Assembly (NCBI GenBank): GCA_021162905.1 | Contig: JAGGXT010000285.1 | Coordinates: 1 to 12,195 of the forward strand | Reading direction: 5' to 3' | DNA from: Candidatus Odinarchaeota archaeon | GTDB lineage: Archaea; Asgardarchaeota; JAGGXT01 | Length of the DNA stretch: 12,195 nucleotides | In this document: positions 1 through 7,746 of the stretch, piece by piece | How positions within the stretch are numbered: position 1 is the stretch's first letter | Layout of the letters: each line of letters starts with the position of its first letter | Notes under the pieces: generated by a model | Database searches by the model: none | Told to the model about the DNA's origin: nothing | The model's input: the letters and a program-made list of their open reading frames with translations, nothing else | Made by a program: the position numbers and the translations under genes

Positions 1-85
1 AATTATTATATTTTACTATCTGACAATTAGAAAGACACAAAACAATACAAATTATCATATTTTAATTTTATTGCTTTAGCCTTTT

Positions 86-92
86 AAGGAGG
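86..92 (+). promoter_or_regulatory. Ribosome binding site of the uridine phosphorylase gene
   Basis: AAGGAGG lies 7 nt before the ATG at 100 and is a full match to the 16S rRNA 3' end. It fixes this start. The first 85 bases are AT-rich; TATA-like runs are visible around 5-16 and 56-70, but I cannot decide which serves as the promoter. Confidence 0.85.
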
Positions 93-99
93 AAATTAT

Positions 100-948
100 A
101 TGAAAGAGAAAATTACAAGTGCAGAGGTTGTTAAAACAGCATCAGGAAGACAATATCATATAAATGTAGCACCTGGGGAATTAGCAGAGTATATTATACT
201 TGTAGGAGACCCTGCTAGGGCTCATAAAGTTGCAAAATTCTTTGACAAAATTGAATTTAACACTCAAAATCGAGAGTTTATAACTTATACTGGGTATGTG
301 GATAATATAAGGATGTCAGTCATGTCAACAGGTATTGGACAGGATAACATTGAGATCGTTTTTATTGAAACGATACAAGTTGTTGAGAATCCCACATTTA
401 TTAGAGTTGGTAGTTGTGGAAGTTTGCAAGAACAAATAAATTGTGGTGATTTAGTTATTTCTACGGGTTCTGTCAGACTTGAGAATACATCACTTTTCTT
501 TGTTCCAGAGGGTTACCCAGCGGTAGCAAATTATGAGGTTATAATTTCATTAATAGAGGCTGCAGAGAAATTAGGGTATAGATATCATGTAGGTCTTACT
601 GCAAGTGCCTCTGGTTTTTATGGTGCCCAAGGTAGAAATATACCAGGCTTTCGCCTTAGATATCCAAACCTTGTAGAAGAACTTAAAGAGCTTAATGTTG
701 TAAACTTTGAGATGGAAAGTAGCGCTCTCTTTACATTGTCAAATATTAAGGGTATAAGAGCTGGCATGGTTTGCGCTGTATATGCAAATAGGCCTAAAAA
801 TGAGTTTATAGGCCCTGAAGAAAAAGTGATTGCTGAAGAAAAAGCAATAAAAACGGGGATTGAAGCTTTTAGGATACTTGATAAGATTGATAAGGCAAAG
901 AAAAAGAATAATAAAAAATACTGGCATTTAGGACTAAAGTTAAAATAA
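100..948 (+). CDS. udp: Uridine phosphorylase (PNP/UDP family 1)
   Basis: Cytosolic nucleoside phosphorylase, predicted to split uridine with phosphate into uracil and ribose-1-phosphate for pyrimidine salvage. The 282 residues are a little longer than the roughly 250 usual for the family. Visible motifs in order are the phosphate-binding GDPAR (36-40), STGIGQDN (76-83), RVGSCGS with the phosphate-binding Arg (102-108), the segment GFYGAQGR (172-179) and FEMES (203-207), whose Glu binds the ribose. In GAQGR, Gln and Arg two apart match the Gln166/Arg168 pair that recognises uracil in the E. coli enzyme, which favours uridine over purine nucleosides. The C-terminus (about 264-282) is a Lys-rich tail outside the usual fold. 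A TPR gene follows after 19 nt on the same strand. Family is certain; uridine rather than another nucleoside is probable. Confidence 0.9.
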   Translation: MKEKITSAEVVKTASGRQYHINVAPGELAEYIILVGDPARAHKVAKFFDKIEFNTQNREFITYTGYVDNIRMSVMSTGIGQDNIEIVFIETIQVVENPTFIRVGSCGSLQEQINCGDLVISTGSVRLENTSLFFVPEGYPAVANYEVIISLIEAAEKLGYRYHVGLTASASGFYGAQGRNIPGFRLRYPNLVEELKELNVVNFEMESSALFTLSNIKGIRAGMVCAVYANRPKNEFIGPEEKVIAEEKAIKTGIEAFRILDKIDKAKKKNNKKYWHLGLKLK

Positions 949-967
949 TTACGAGAGAATTGATAAA

Positions 968-1957
968 ATGATAACCACTAGAATAAACTTTTCTTTATTA
1001 CAGCTTTTATTAGGAAAAAAGGGATTAGATGATGTTATTTATGAAATAGAAAAACATGCTGAATATAGCGAATACTATAAAGCTGTATATAACATTCTTC
1101 TATTACTAAAAGAGGGTAACGTAAAACAGCTGTTTGATTCAGCAGTCTCCCTTTTTTATTCCACAAAATTTGATAACGTAACTGATATAACTAGTGATGA
1201 CAATATTCCATTTCTCTTATCGCTTGAAATCGTTTTATCATACATAAATGCCCTTGATCACCTTACCCCTATGAAAAAAGAAAAATTACTAAATGATATA
1301 TTACATGGAATAGACAGAGGATATAATATTTGGATAGGACTTAGAGAGAGAAAACGTGCAAATAATTTACAGAAGATGAAAGGATATATCTATGGGATAC
1401 TTGGCATAGAACTTATGAAAAAAGAAAAATATGACCTAGCGGCTGACTATTTTATAAGGGCATTACAAATACATAAGGCATTCAAACAAAGAGACCTAGA
1501 AAGGATCGACTTTTTTAATCTCGGAATATGTATGTTAGAGACAAGAAGATATGAGGAAGGTATTCATTTTCTTAAAAAAGTGGTCTTGGACGAGAATGAT
1601 TTAACAGCTAAAAAATATTTGGGAATTGGCTATCTCTTAAAGAAAGACTATATACAAGCGAACGAAATCTTTTCGGAGTTATATTATAAAGCTAATTTAA
1701 AGACACCAGAAATAGTTTATTATTTGACCTTAGTAAATTTTGCTGGCTTTTTAGAAAATAAAATTCCTGAGGGAGATAAGGAGGGACAAAAATTTTATAA
1801 GCTTTTACTTTCAATGGGGCCTCTTTGGACTGTCAGCGCTCACCTAATTCGGGGTATGTATTATGCAATACAAGAAGACTACAGTTCAGCTGCAAGTGAA
1901 TTTATAGACGCACTAAGTATAATAACAGACTATCTGAAAATCAAGAGAAAAAAATAA
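968..1957 (+). CDS. TPR-repeat protein of unknown function
   Basis: A 329-residue, wholly helical, soluble-looking protein with no signal peptide or catalytic motif that I recognise. Tetratricopeptide-like helix pairs are visible at about 139-172 (spaced Gly-Ile ... Tyr-Asp-Leu-Ala ... Ala-Leu), 180-213 (Phe-Asn-Leu-Gly ... Tyr-Glu-Glu-Gly), 213-243 (Tyr-Leu-Gly ... Tyr-Ile-Gln-Ala) and 291-320 (Tyr-Ser-Ser-Ala-Ala ... Ala-Leu). The N-terminal 130 residues look like degenerate helical repeats. Such proteins usually act as scaffolds, so a protein partner is likely, but none can be named. The ATG at 968 has only a weak GAGAG upstream, as expected for a downstream gene in a transcript started before udp, which ends 19 nt earlier. 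The C-terminus is basic (KIKRKK). Confidence 0.75.
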   Translation: MITTRINFSLLQLLLGKKGLDDVIYEIEKHAEYSEYYKAVYNILLLLKEGNVKQLFDSAVSLFYSTKFDNVTDITSDDNIPFLLSLEIVLSYINALDHLTPMKKEKLLNDILHGIDRGYNIWIGLRERKRANNLQKMKGYIYGILGIELMKKEKYDLAADYFIRALQIHKAFKQRDLERIDFFNLGICMLETRRYEEGIHFLKKVVLDENDLTAKKYLGIGYLLKKDYIQANEIFSELYYKANLKTPEIVYYLTLVNFAGFLENKIPEGDKEGQKFYKLLLSMGPLWTVSAHLIRGMYYAIQEDYSSAASEFIDALSIITDYLKIKRKK

Positions 1958-1981
1958 CTTAATTTAACTATTATACATAAT

Positions 1982-1997
1982 AAAAAGAGAAAAAAAG
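1982..1997 (-). terminator. T-tract terminator after the pyrophosphatase gene
   Basis: Just past the hppA stop, the minus strand reads seven T, then CTC, then five T (seen on plus as A-runs broken by GAG). This is the usual archaeal intrinsic terminator form. The plus-strand TPR gene has no comparable T-tract in the 46-base convergent gap. Confidence 0.55.
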
Positions 1998-2003
1998 AAC
2001 GCT

Positions 2004-4094
2004 TTACATAAATAGCATTATTATTGGGTTTAGGAACAATACTGCTAACGTCAAAGCTATTATGTTTATTAACTTGACTAAGATATGCAATGATGGACCG
2101 CTAGTGTCCTTTAGTGGGTCGCCTACTGTATCGCCAACAACTGCAGCTTTGTGCGTATCGCTTCCTTTTCCGCCAAAGACTCCCGTTTCTATATATTTCT
2201 TAGCATTATCCCAAGCTCCACCTGCATTAAACATGAAAATAGCTAAGATTACTCCAGATACTGTTGCTGATAAAAGAAAAGCGCCCAATGTTTCTACGCC
2301 AAATAATATACCAACAATTATTGGGCTAATTATGCCTATAGCGCCTGGAATTAGCATGCCTTTTATTCCTGATTTGGTAGCTATATCAACTGCTATGTCA
2401 TATTCTGGTTTTGCAGTACCTTCTCTTAGCCCAGGTATTTCTCTAAACTGCCTCCTTACTTCTTCTACTATTTTATGTGCAGCAACTCCTACAGCCTCTA
2501 TAGCATATGCTGAGAATATATATGGAACTATACCTCCCAAGAAAAGACCAAGTATTATTAAAGGCGATGCAAGATTTATGCTGAATCCAGGAACTCTAGA
2601 GGAAACGAGTTCAAGATAAGATGCAAAAAGCACGAATGCTGAAAGTGTTGCACATCCCATAGCATACCCTTTGGTTATTGCTTTTGTTGTATTGCCTATT
2701 GAATCCAGCATGTCTGTTATTCTGCGTACATCCTCTCCAAGACCAGCCATTTCTGCAATGCCACCAGCATTATCTGTAATAGGTCCAAATGTATCAGAAG
2801 ACATTATAATGCCGGTCATCGAGAGCATTCCTAGTGTTGCCATAGCAATACCATAAAATCCTAGTTTATGATCCACTAGCCCTCCAGATATAACATAGGA
2901 TATAAGTATTGCTGCGGATAATATTATTAATGGCAAGCCAGTACTTTTCATACCAACGGCTAATCCAGTTATAACATTGGTAGCTGGACCTGTTTTTGCA
3001 GCTTCAGCTATCTGTTTAACTGGTTTGTATTTATAACTGGTGTAGTATTGAATTAATAAACCAACAAGCACAGCTGCTGAGATTCCTATAACTATATCTA
3101 TGAAGAAAACTATGTCGGCCCTAAGAAAAACAATAACTGATATGAAGAATAGTACTGCAGCAACTACACCCATTAGAATATAACCTGCATTTATTGACAT
3201 CATTGGGTCATCCTTTTTCACATATCCAACAGCAAGGATGCCTATAATTGATGCAGTTATACCAATAGCACCTGCGATTAATGGGAATATAACTCCAGCA
3301 AATCCAAATGTTGCAGCCAAAGCTAATCCAAGAATCATCGTACCTATATTATTGTCAGTAAAAGATTCAAAGAGATCTGCACCTCTTCCAGCGCAATCAC
3401 CAACATTATCACCGACAAGATCTGCAATTACTGCGGGATTCCTTGGATCATCTTCTGGTATTCCTTCTTCTACTTTGCCGCTAATGTCTGCGCCAACATC
3501 AGCGCCCTTTGTATAAATACCTCCACCAAGCTGAGCAAACAGACCTACAAGGCTGGCACCAAATCCAAAACTTATAATTAATTCAGGATCAGGAGTGCCA
3601 GAAAGCATCGAGTATGCATAGTATAGAATTGTTAGACATAAGATGCTAACGCTTGTAATGCCAAGTCCAGTAACAGCACCACCACGAAAAGCAATCTTTG
3701 TGGCTTCAGGAAGATCATGATTCCTAGCAGCTTCAGTGGTCCTCACATGTGCGATTGTTGATATGCTCATGCCAACATATCCAGCTAAGGCAGATGCTGC
3801 AGAACCTAAGATGAACGCTAAAGCATAGTATGGCATGCCCCCATGATATATGAAATCATAAATATAAAGCCCCACTGCAATTATGACAGCTACAATTGCT
3901 ATTGTAGAATTTTGCCTTCGTAGATAAGCTTTTGCGCCTATTCTTATAGCCTCTGCTATCTCTCTCATTTTTTCAGTACCACTAGGTTTTTTCTTTATGT
4001 ATGATATCAGATAGATAATAACACCTATCGCTACGAGACTAGTAAGCAATGGAATCCATAGGAACCACCAGTTTGGCTCTATTGATACTTCCAT
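2004..4094 (-). CDS. hppA: Membrane-bound proton-translocating pyrophosphatase, K+-independent type
   Basis: Integral membrane pump that couples hydrolysis of cytosolic pyrophosphate to H+ export. It is a full-length, very hydrophobic protein of 696 residues from the chosen ATG, with about 16 membrane segments. All active-site blocks are present (numbered from the upstream GTG; subtract 3 for the ATG): KGADVGADISGK (199-210), EDDPRNPAVIADLVGDNVGD (217-236), SDTFGPITDNAGGIAEM (436-452), NAGGAWDNAKK (626-636) and GDTVGDPLKDTSGPS (657-671). GNTTKAITKG (470-479) carries Lys474 and a Thr three residues later, the signature of K+-independent enzymes; K+-dependent ones have Ala and Gly there. All characterised K+-independent members pump H+. 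The ATG at 4094 is chosen because GAGGTG lies 6 nt before it; that site overlaps the upstream GTG at 4103. It is probably transcribed alone. Confidence 0.97.
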   Translation of the reverse strand: MEVSIEPNWWFLWIPLLTSLVAIGVIIYLISYIKKKPSGTEKMREIAEAIRIGAKAYLRRQNSTIAIVAVIIAVGLYIYDFIYHGGMPYYALAFILGSAASALAGYVGMSISTIAHVRTTEAARNHDLPEATKIAFRGGAVTGLGITSVSILCLTILYYAYSMLSGTPDPELIISFGFGASLVGLFAQLGGGIYTKGADVGADISGKVEEGIPEDDPRNPAVIADLVGDNVGDCAGRGADLFESFTDNNIGTMILGLALAATFGFAGVIFPLIAGAIGITASIIGILAVGYVKKDDPMMSINAGYILMGVVAAVLFFISVIVFLRADIVFFIDIVIGISAAVLVGLLIQYYTSYKYKPVKQIAEAAKTGPATNVITGLAVGMKSTGLPLIILSAAILISYVISGGLVDHKLGFYGIAMATLGMLSMTGIIMSSDTFGPITDNAGGIAEMAGLGEDVRRITDMLDSIGNTTKAITKGYAMGCATLSAFVLFASYLELVSSRVPGFSINLASPLIILGLFLGGIVPYIFSAYAIEAVGVAAHKIVEEVRRQFREIPGLREGTAKPEYDIAVDIATKSGIKGMLIPGAIGIISPIIVGILFGVETLGAFLLSATVSGVILAIFMFNAGGAWDNAKKYIETGVFGGKGSDTHKAAVVGDTVGDPLKDTSGPSLHILVKLINIIALTLAVLFLNPIIMLFM

Positions 4095-4100
4095 ATTACG

Positions 4101-4106
4101 CACCTC
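4101..4106 (-). promoter_or_regulatory. Ribosome binding site deciding the hppA start
   Basis: GAGGTG on the minus strand is 6 nt before the ATG at 4094. It contains the GTG at 4103 that a longest-frame prediction would choose, so that GTG is unlikely to be the start. Confidence 0.75.
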
Positions 4107-4170
4107 TCAATATACTATGAAGTAATGAATCAAGGAATAACAGTAACTTTTTTGCTAAATAAGAATATAA

Positions 4171-4184
4171 TTATTTAAAGGTTT
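4171..4184 (-). promoter_or_regulatory. Candidate hppA promoter (BRE plus TATA)
   Basis: The minus strand reads AAACCTTTAAATAA, which fits the archaeal A-rich BRE followed by a TATA box. A start about 25 nt downstream (near 4148) would give a leader of about 50 nt including the GAGGTG site. The same AAACCTTTAA core occurs before the aminotransferase gene. Confidence 0.6.
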
Positions 4185-4198
4185 ATGTGCACAAATGC

Positions 4199-5377
4199 TT
4201 AACATGGAATCTTTTCAAGATCCTCTTCTAATCTATCGATCCCCTCACTAATGTCAGAAATTGGTGTTTTTCCAAATGAAAATCTTAAATGCCCCTCTCC
4301 TACCTCACCAAAAAGGGAACCCGGAACTGTAATTATACCAAGTTGTTTTAGTAAATTAATTGCTAATTTTTTTGAATTCGTGCAACCTTCCACCTTAGGA
4401 AATGCAAAAATTCCTCCTTTCGGCAAAGATAATTCCATCCAAGGAAGCTCATTTAACCGTTTATATATGAAATTTCTTCGTTTTTTAAGAATCTCTCTAT
4501 ACTCACTAATTAATGGTTTTCGAATTGCAAGAACCAAGTTAAGTAAATATTGCGCTGGAAGAGAAGCGCATATTATGACAACATCTTGTATTCGTTTTAT
4601 TTCGTCGATGATCTCTCGAGATGAGGCGATATAGCCAATTCTCCAACCAGCAATACCAAATGATTTTGAGAAGCTACTTATCATAATAGTACGTTCTTTC
4701 ATTTCACTTAAAGAGGAGATACTTATATGTTTAGTGTCATATACAAAATACTCATAAACTTCATCAGAAATTACAAATAAGTCATTTTTTATAGCTACAT
4801 CAGCTATTCCTCTTAGTGTTTTTTCATCAAATGTAGATCCTGTCGGGTTATTTGGATAGTTTATTAGAATCGCTTTTGTCTTTGGAGTTATACTTTTTTC
4901 AAGTTTTTCTACGTCCAGCATAAAACCTTTATCAGTTTCATCCATATTTACAAAAATTGGATTAACTCCCAGAGTAAGTACTGCATATAAATGGTCAAAG
5001 TAGTATGGAGCTACAATAATTAAATCATCACCAGGATCTGCCACTGTAGCAACCGACAAAAAGGTAGCTATATTTGCACCAGCAGTAATTATTATCTCGT
5101 CAGGTGAATATTCAACATTATTGTCTTCTCTTAACTTTATAGAAACAGCTTCTCTGACTTCTGGAAGCCCCTCTGGCCTAGAATATTCATATAACTGTCG
5201 CTCAGATAATAATTTTTTAAATTTCGTAAGAATCTCTGTTGGTAAATAAATATCTGTACCGCATTGTCCAAAGTCAATTATCTCAATACCTTTTTTCTCT
5301 AATTCCATAGCAATTTTATAGTATTCTGATAATGGAGGAGGGGGTATCGTTCTAATTCTCTTCGACATAACCACCAT
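4199..5377 (-). CDS. PLP-dependent aminotransferase, class I/II (fold type I)
   Basis: Cytosolic aminotransferase of the aspartate aminotransferase superfamily; full length at 392 residues. PLP-site residues are all present: the ITAGAN loop (97-102), Asn177 in NNPTG, Asp205 and Tyr208 in SDEVYEY, the Schiff-base Lys238 in SSFSKSFG, Arg246 in GWRIGY and the substrate-carboxylate Arg365 in HLRFSFG. EYSRPEGLPEVREAV (64-78) is typical of the archaeal/bacterial Asp/Ala/aromatic group. The amino-acid specificity cannot be read from the sequence. The N-terminal substrate loop, usually of the GxPDFxTP type, is FGQCGTDIYLP here (36-46), which is unusual. An AAGGTGAT site lies 3 nt before the ATG at 5377; a second in-frame ATG at 5368 is the alternative start. 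It has its own promoter, between the ClC gene and hppA. Confidence 0.92.
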   Translation of the reverse strand: MVVMSKRIRTIPPPPLSEYYKIAMELEKKGIEIIDFGQCGTDIYLPTEILTKFKKLLSERQLYEYSRPEGLPEVREAVSIKLREDNNVEYSPDEIIITAGANIATFLSVATVADPGDDLIIVAPYYFDHLYAVLTLGVNPIFVNMDETDKGFMLDVEKLEKSITPKTKAILINYPNNPTGSTFDEKTLRGIADVAIKNDLFVISDEVYEYFVYDTKHISISSLSEMKERTIMISSFSKSFGIAGWRIGYIASSREIIDEIKRIQDVVIICASLPAQYLLNLVLAIRKPLISEYREILKKRRNFIYKRLNELPWMELSLPKGGIFAFPKVEGCTNSKKLAINLLKQLGIITVPGSLFGEVGEGHLRFSFGKTPISDISEGIDRLEEDLEKIPC

Positions 5378-5380
5378 GGC

Positions 5381-5388
5381 ATCACCTT
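5381..5388 (-). promoter_or_regulatory. Ribosome binding site of the aminotransferase gene
   Basis: AAGGTGAT on minus, matching the 16S rRNA 3' end over GGTGAT. It is 3 nt before the ATG at 5377 and 12 nt before the ATG at 5368, so the first is slightly preferred. Confidence 0.55.
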
Positions 5389-5409
5389 AAAAAGTTAGTT
5401 TAAGTGACT

Positions 5410-5428
5410 ATAATTAAAGGTTTTTATA
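5410..5428 (-). promoter_or_regulatory. Candidate aminotransferase promoter
   Basis: The minus strand contains TATAAAAA followed directly by CCTTTAATTA, so two overlapping TATA-like elements exist. The AAACCTTTAA core is shared with the hppA promoter. Depending on which element is used, the start falls near 5399 or 5387, giving a short leader of about 10-22 nt. Confidence 0.5.
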
Positions 5429-5438
5429 GCTACACTTC

Positions 5439-5453
5439 AAAAAGAGTTAAAAA
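5439..5453 (-). terminator. Possible T-tract terminator after the ClC gene
   Basis: Two runs of five T on the minus strand, 5453-5449 and 5443-5439, begin 12 nt past the ClC stop. This suggests the ClC transcript ends before the aminotransferase promoter. Confidence 0.4.
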
Positions 5454-5464
5454 TTCTCAACAAG

Positions 5465-7240
5465 TTATACTCTTTCTAATCTTCTTCTCATAATTATCTT
5501 TATTCTATATGCTTCTAAGATGTTATTTCTTGTTATGATACCTATTATTTTACGAGGATTTTCTGGATCAACTACAGGGATTCTACCAATATCATATTTA
5601 TCCATTAAATTTAATGCTTCTTGCGCTGTTTGATATGGAAATATTGTTATGACATTTTTCCTCATAATTTCTTCTATCTTGCTGGATTCTTTATGCTCGC
5701 GCATTGCATGCAAGATATCATCATCTGTTACTATTCCTACAAGATTTCCATTTTCATCAACAATGGGAAATCCATCAACTCTATACCGCTCCATAATCTC
5801 AATGGCTTGAAAAACTCTTATTTTTGGATCGAGAGTTATAACACTTGTATTCATTATGTCACCTATTTGAATTAGAGATAATATATCTTCACGATGCCCT
5901 CTTATGAGATATATGCCTTCTCTCTTAAAACTGAATGTATATATATCTTCGGATACTAATGAGCTACTAATTAAGTAACTTAATGGTGTAGCTAGCATCA
6001 GAGGTATTATAAATAGATAATTGCCGCTAATTTCACTTATTAGGATTATATTTGTTAAAGGTGTTCTGGAAGCTCCAGCAAAAAAAGCTCCCATACCAAC
6101 CAAGGCATAAGCTTGAGGATTTTTAACAATATCTGGGAGAATAGTACTAAATAGAGACCCCCAAGCTCCTCCTAACATAGCCCCAATATAAAATGTTGGA
6201 GCAAAGATTCCACCTCGCCCACCAGATCCCAAGGTTGCAGTAGTAGCGATCATCTTTAAAAACGCAAGAATTAGGAATACTGTTAATGTATATTGCCCAA
6301 GTAAAGCTTTTTCAATCTCTGTAACTCCAGTTCCCATAATCTGTGGATAAAATATTGCAATTATTCCTGTGAGGAAAGCCCCAATTGCTGGTTTATATGT
6401 TTTAGGGATATTAAGTTTCTCAAAGAATATTTCTCCACTTTCGAATATTTTTATCCATATTGCCGAAAAAAAACCAAACACAAGCCCTTCCAACGTGAAG
6501 ATAGGCAATTCTTCAAAAGAGTATGTTATCGTATATGGAACAAAAAATTCACTAGTTCCTCCGAAGAATAGAGTTGCTACTGCGACAGCGATTGTTGTAG
6601 AAAGGAACACTGGAATCGCTGTAGTGATTGCGATTTCTGGCAAAAGAACCTCAAGGCCAAAGAGCACTCCTCCAAAAGGAGCACGAAATATAGCACCTAT
6701 TCCTGCAGATGTTCCACAAAGAATCAATAATGACATTTCCTTATCTGTAAGTTTTAACTTCTGACCAAAACCAGACGCAGAGACTGCTCCAATTAAAGCA
6801 GCTGGCCCTTCGGGACCTGCACTTCCTCCAGAACCTATAGTAATTGTCGCAGCAAAGATGCTGACTGCTTTGGGTATGACGTCCATACGTCCTCCATAAA
6901 GAGCCATACTTTTTATAATTGAGGGGACAGCATGCTCCGCACTTTTAATTATTATAACATTTAGTATACCAACTATTAATGCTCCTATTATTATTGATGA
7001 AACTATAGCAGCTTTACCTCCTAAAAAACCAAACTTATGTTCCATAAATTTAAGGTACAAGTCAGCAAGATATGAACAATATGAGGTTAAAATATAAAAT
7101 ACAATAACACCTAACCCAGCTATTAATCCAACAATTACCGCCAATAGATTTATTATAAATACTCGAGAATGGAATATTTCAGATATTCTTTGTTTTATTT
7201 TCTCATAGGAAATATTAATTTTACACGTAATACTGCACAT
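5465..7240 (-). CDS. ClC-family chloride channel/transporter with two C-terminal CBS domains
   Basis: Polytopic membrane protein (about residues 28-440) followed by a cytosolic CBS pair: CBS1 at about 456-512 and CBS2 at about 521-579, which in this family can bind adenine nucleotides and gate transport. Signature blocks are GPEGPAALIG (142-151) with gating Glu144, GGIFAPTF (343-350) and the central Tyr434 before the CBS linker. Two key positions differ from the E. coli H+/Cl- exchanger. Its proton glutamate Glu203 corresponds to Val198 here (FGLEVLL), as in true ClC channels. Its central Ser107 in GSGIP corresponds to His103 (EHAVP). A passive channel, or an exchanger with another proton route, is therefore more likely than a classical antiporter; fluoride export cannot be excluded. 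The start is the only in-frame ATG nearby, with a weak GGGGATT 5-11 nt upstream. Confidence 0.93.
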   Translation of the reverse strand: MCSITCKINISYEKIKQRISEIFHSRVFIINLLAVIVGLIAGLGVIVFYILTSYCSYLADLYLKFMEHKFGFLGGKAAIVSSIIIGALIVGILNVIIIKSAEHAVPSIIKSMALYGGRMDVIPKAVSIFAATITIGSGGSAGPEGPAALIGAVSASGFGQKLKLTDKEMSLLILCGTSAGIGAIFRAPFGGVLFGLEVLLPEIAITTAIPVFLSTTIAVAVATLFFGGTSEFFVPYTITYSFEELPIFTLEGLVFGFFSAIWIKIFESGEIFFEKLNIPKTYKPAIGAFLTGIIAIFYPQIMGTGVTEIEKALLGQYTLTVFLILAFLKMIATTATLGSGGRGGIFAPTFYIGAMLGGAWGSLFSTILPDIVKNPQAYALVGMGAFFAGASRTPLTNIILISEISGNYLFIIPLMLATPLSYLISSSLVSEDIYTFSFKREGIYLIRGHREDILSLIQIGDIMNTSVITLDPKIRVFQAIEIMERYRVDGFPIVDENGNLVGIVTDDDILHAMREHKESSKIEEIMRKNVITIFPYQTAQEALNLMDKYDIGRIPVVDPENPRKIIGIITRNNILEAYRIKIIMRRRLERV

Positions 7241-7290
7241 TCTTATTAATCCCCGTTGAAATTAAGTCTTAGAAAACTTTCTATAGATAA

Positions 7291-7300
7291 GTATTAAAAA
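7291..7300 (-). promoter_or_regulatory. Candidate ClC promoter (TATA box)
   Basis: The minus strand reads TTTTTAATAC about 50 nt before the ClC ATG, predicting a start near 7270 and a leader of about 30 nt. The same T-run could also end transcription of the 140-residue gene, which stops 22 nt earlier. Confidence 0.4.
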
Positions 7301-7321
7301 TTAGCGTTCGCATTTAATAAT

Positions 7322-7744
7322 TTAAAGCTCCTCAAGAACAAAAGCAGTAACAATAAGTGCAGGAAGAAGATATTTCTTCTCATGAACTAGATGTAGGAGA
7401 CGTTCTGGGTCGTATTTATCTTTAAAAACAAGTCTTAAAAAGACAAGGAAAACATCTACTGTGTAGTCTAAAAAATACTCCAAGGATATCATTTTGGGAT
7501 TTAAAAGCTTTAAGTATACTATCTGAGCATCAGATAGTTCATCTTTTAACTTATTAAGTAACTTGGAATGAATATACTTTGTTTTCCCAGTCATTTTAAC
7601 AAGTACATGAAAGTTTTCTTTAATATAGTAATATAGTTTTATCGTTATATCAGGAAAATTAGGTAAAACCTTATGGTATTCAGGATATATGGTATTAAGA
7701 ACATCGATTATTTTTGATTGAAGTTCTTTCTCACTCATTGGCAT
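7322..7744 (-). CDS. Unrecognised 140-residue protein, third gene of the amidohydrolase operon
   Basis: I do not recognise this family. The protein is soluble-looking and rich in Lys, Leu and Tyr. It has a mixed alpha/beta N-terminal half (strand-like at 33-41 and 46-50) and a helical C-terminal half (about 60-81, 86-108, 113-139). The last helix is hydrophobic (YLLPALIVTAFVLEEL) and could be buried or membrane-touching. Cys is absent, and I see no metal site or nucleotide-binding loop. It begins 2 nt after the M20 hydrolase stop, and its GAGGAA ribosome site (7751-7756, 6 nt before the ATG at 7744) lies inside the last codons of that gene. It is thus translated from the same mRNA and is probably functionally tied to the two hydrolases, perhaps as an accessory or regulatory protein. 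A second ATG at 7738 is possible. Confidence 0.75.
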   Translation of the reverse strand: MPMSEKELQSKIIDVLNTIYPEYHKVLPNFPDITIKLYYYIKENFHVLVKMTGKTKYIHSKLLNKLKDELSDAQIVYLKLLNPKMISLEYFLDYTVDVFLVFLRLVFKDKYDPERLLHLVHEKKYLLPALIVTAFVLEEL

Positions 7745-7746
7745 AT

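Noticed and set aside
1969..1982. Inverted repeat TATTAT-AC-ATAATA in the convergent gap, considered as a terminator hairpin
   Set aside because: The arms are only A/T and 6 bp, too weak to fold stably, and such patterns are common by chance here.
2062..3516. Three plus-strand open frames opposite hppA (2062-2619, 2671-2856, 3238-3516)
   Set aside because: Their translations are rich in Pro, Ser, Ala and Ile, as expected from the antisense of a Gly/Ala-rich membrane protein. The opposite strand carries the complete pyrophosphatase.
4251..6764. Plus-strand open frames opposite the aminotransferase and ClC genes (4251-4634, 5621-5875, 6369-6764)
   Set aside because: They lie fully inside conserved genes on the other strand, show no domain pattern and no ribosome site that I find convincing.
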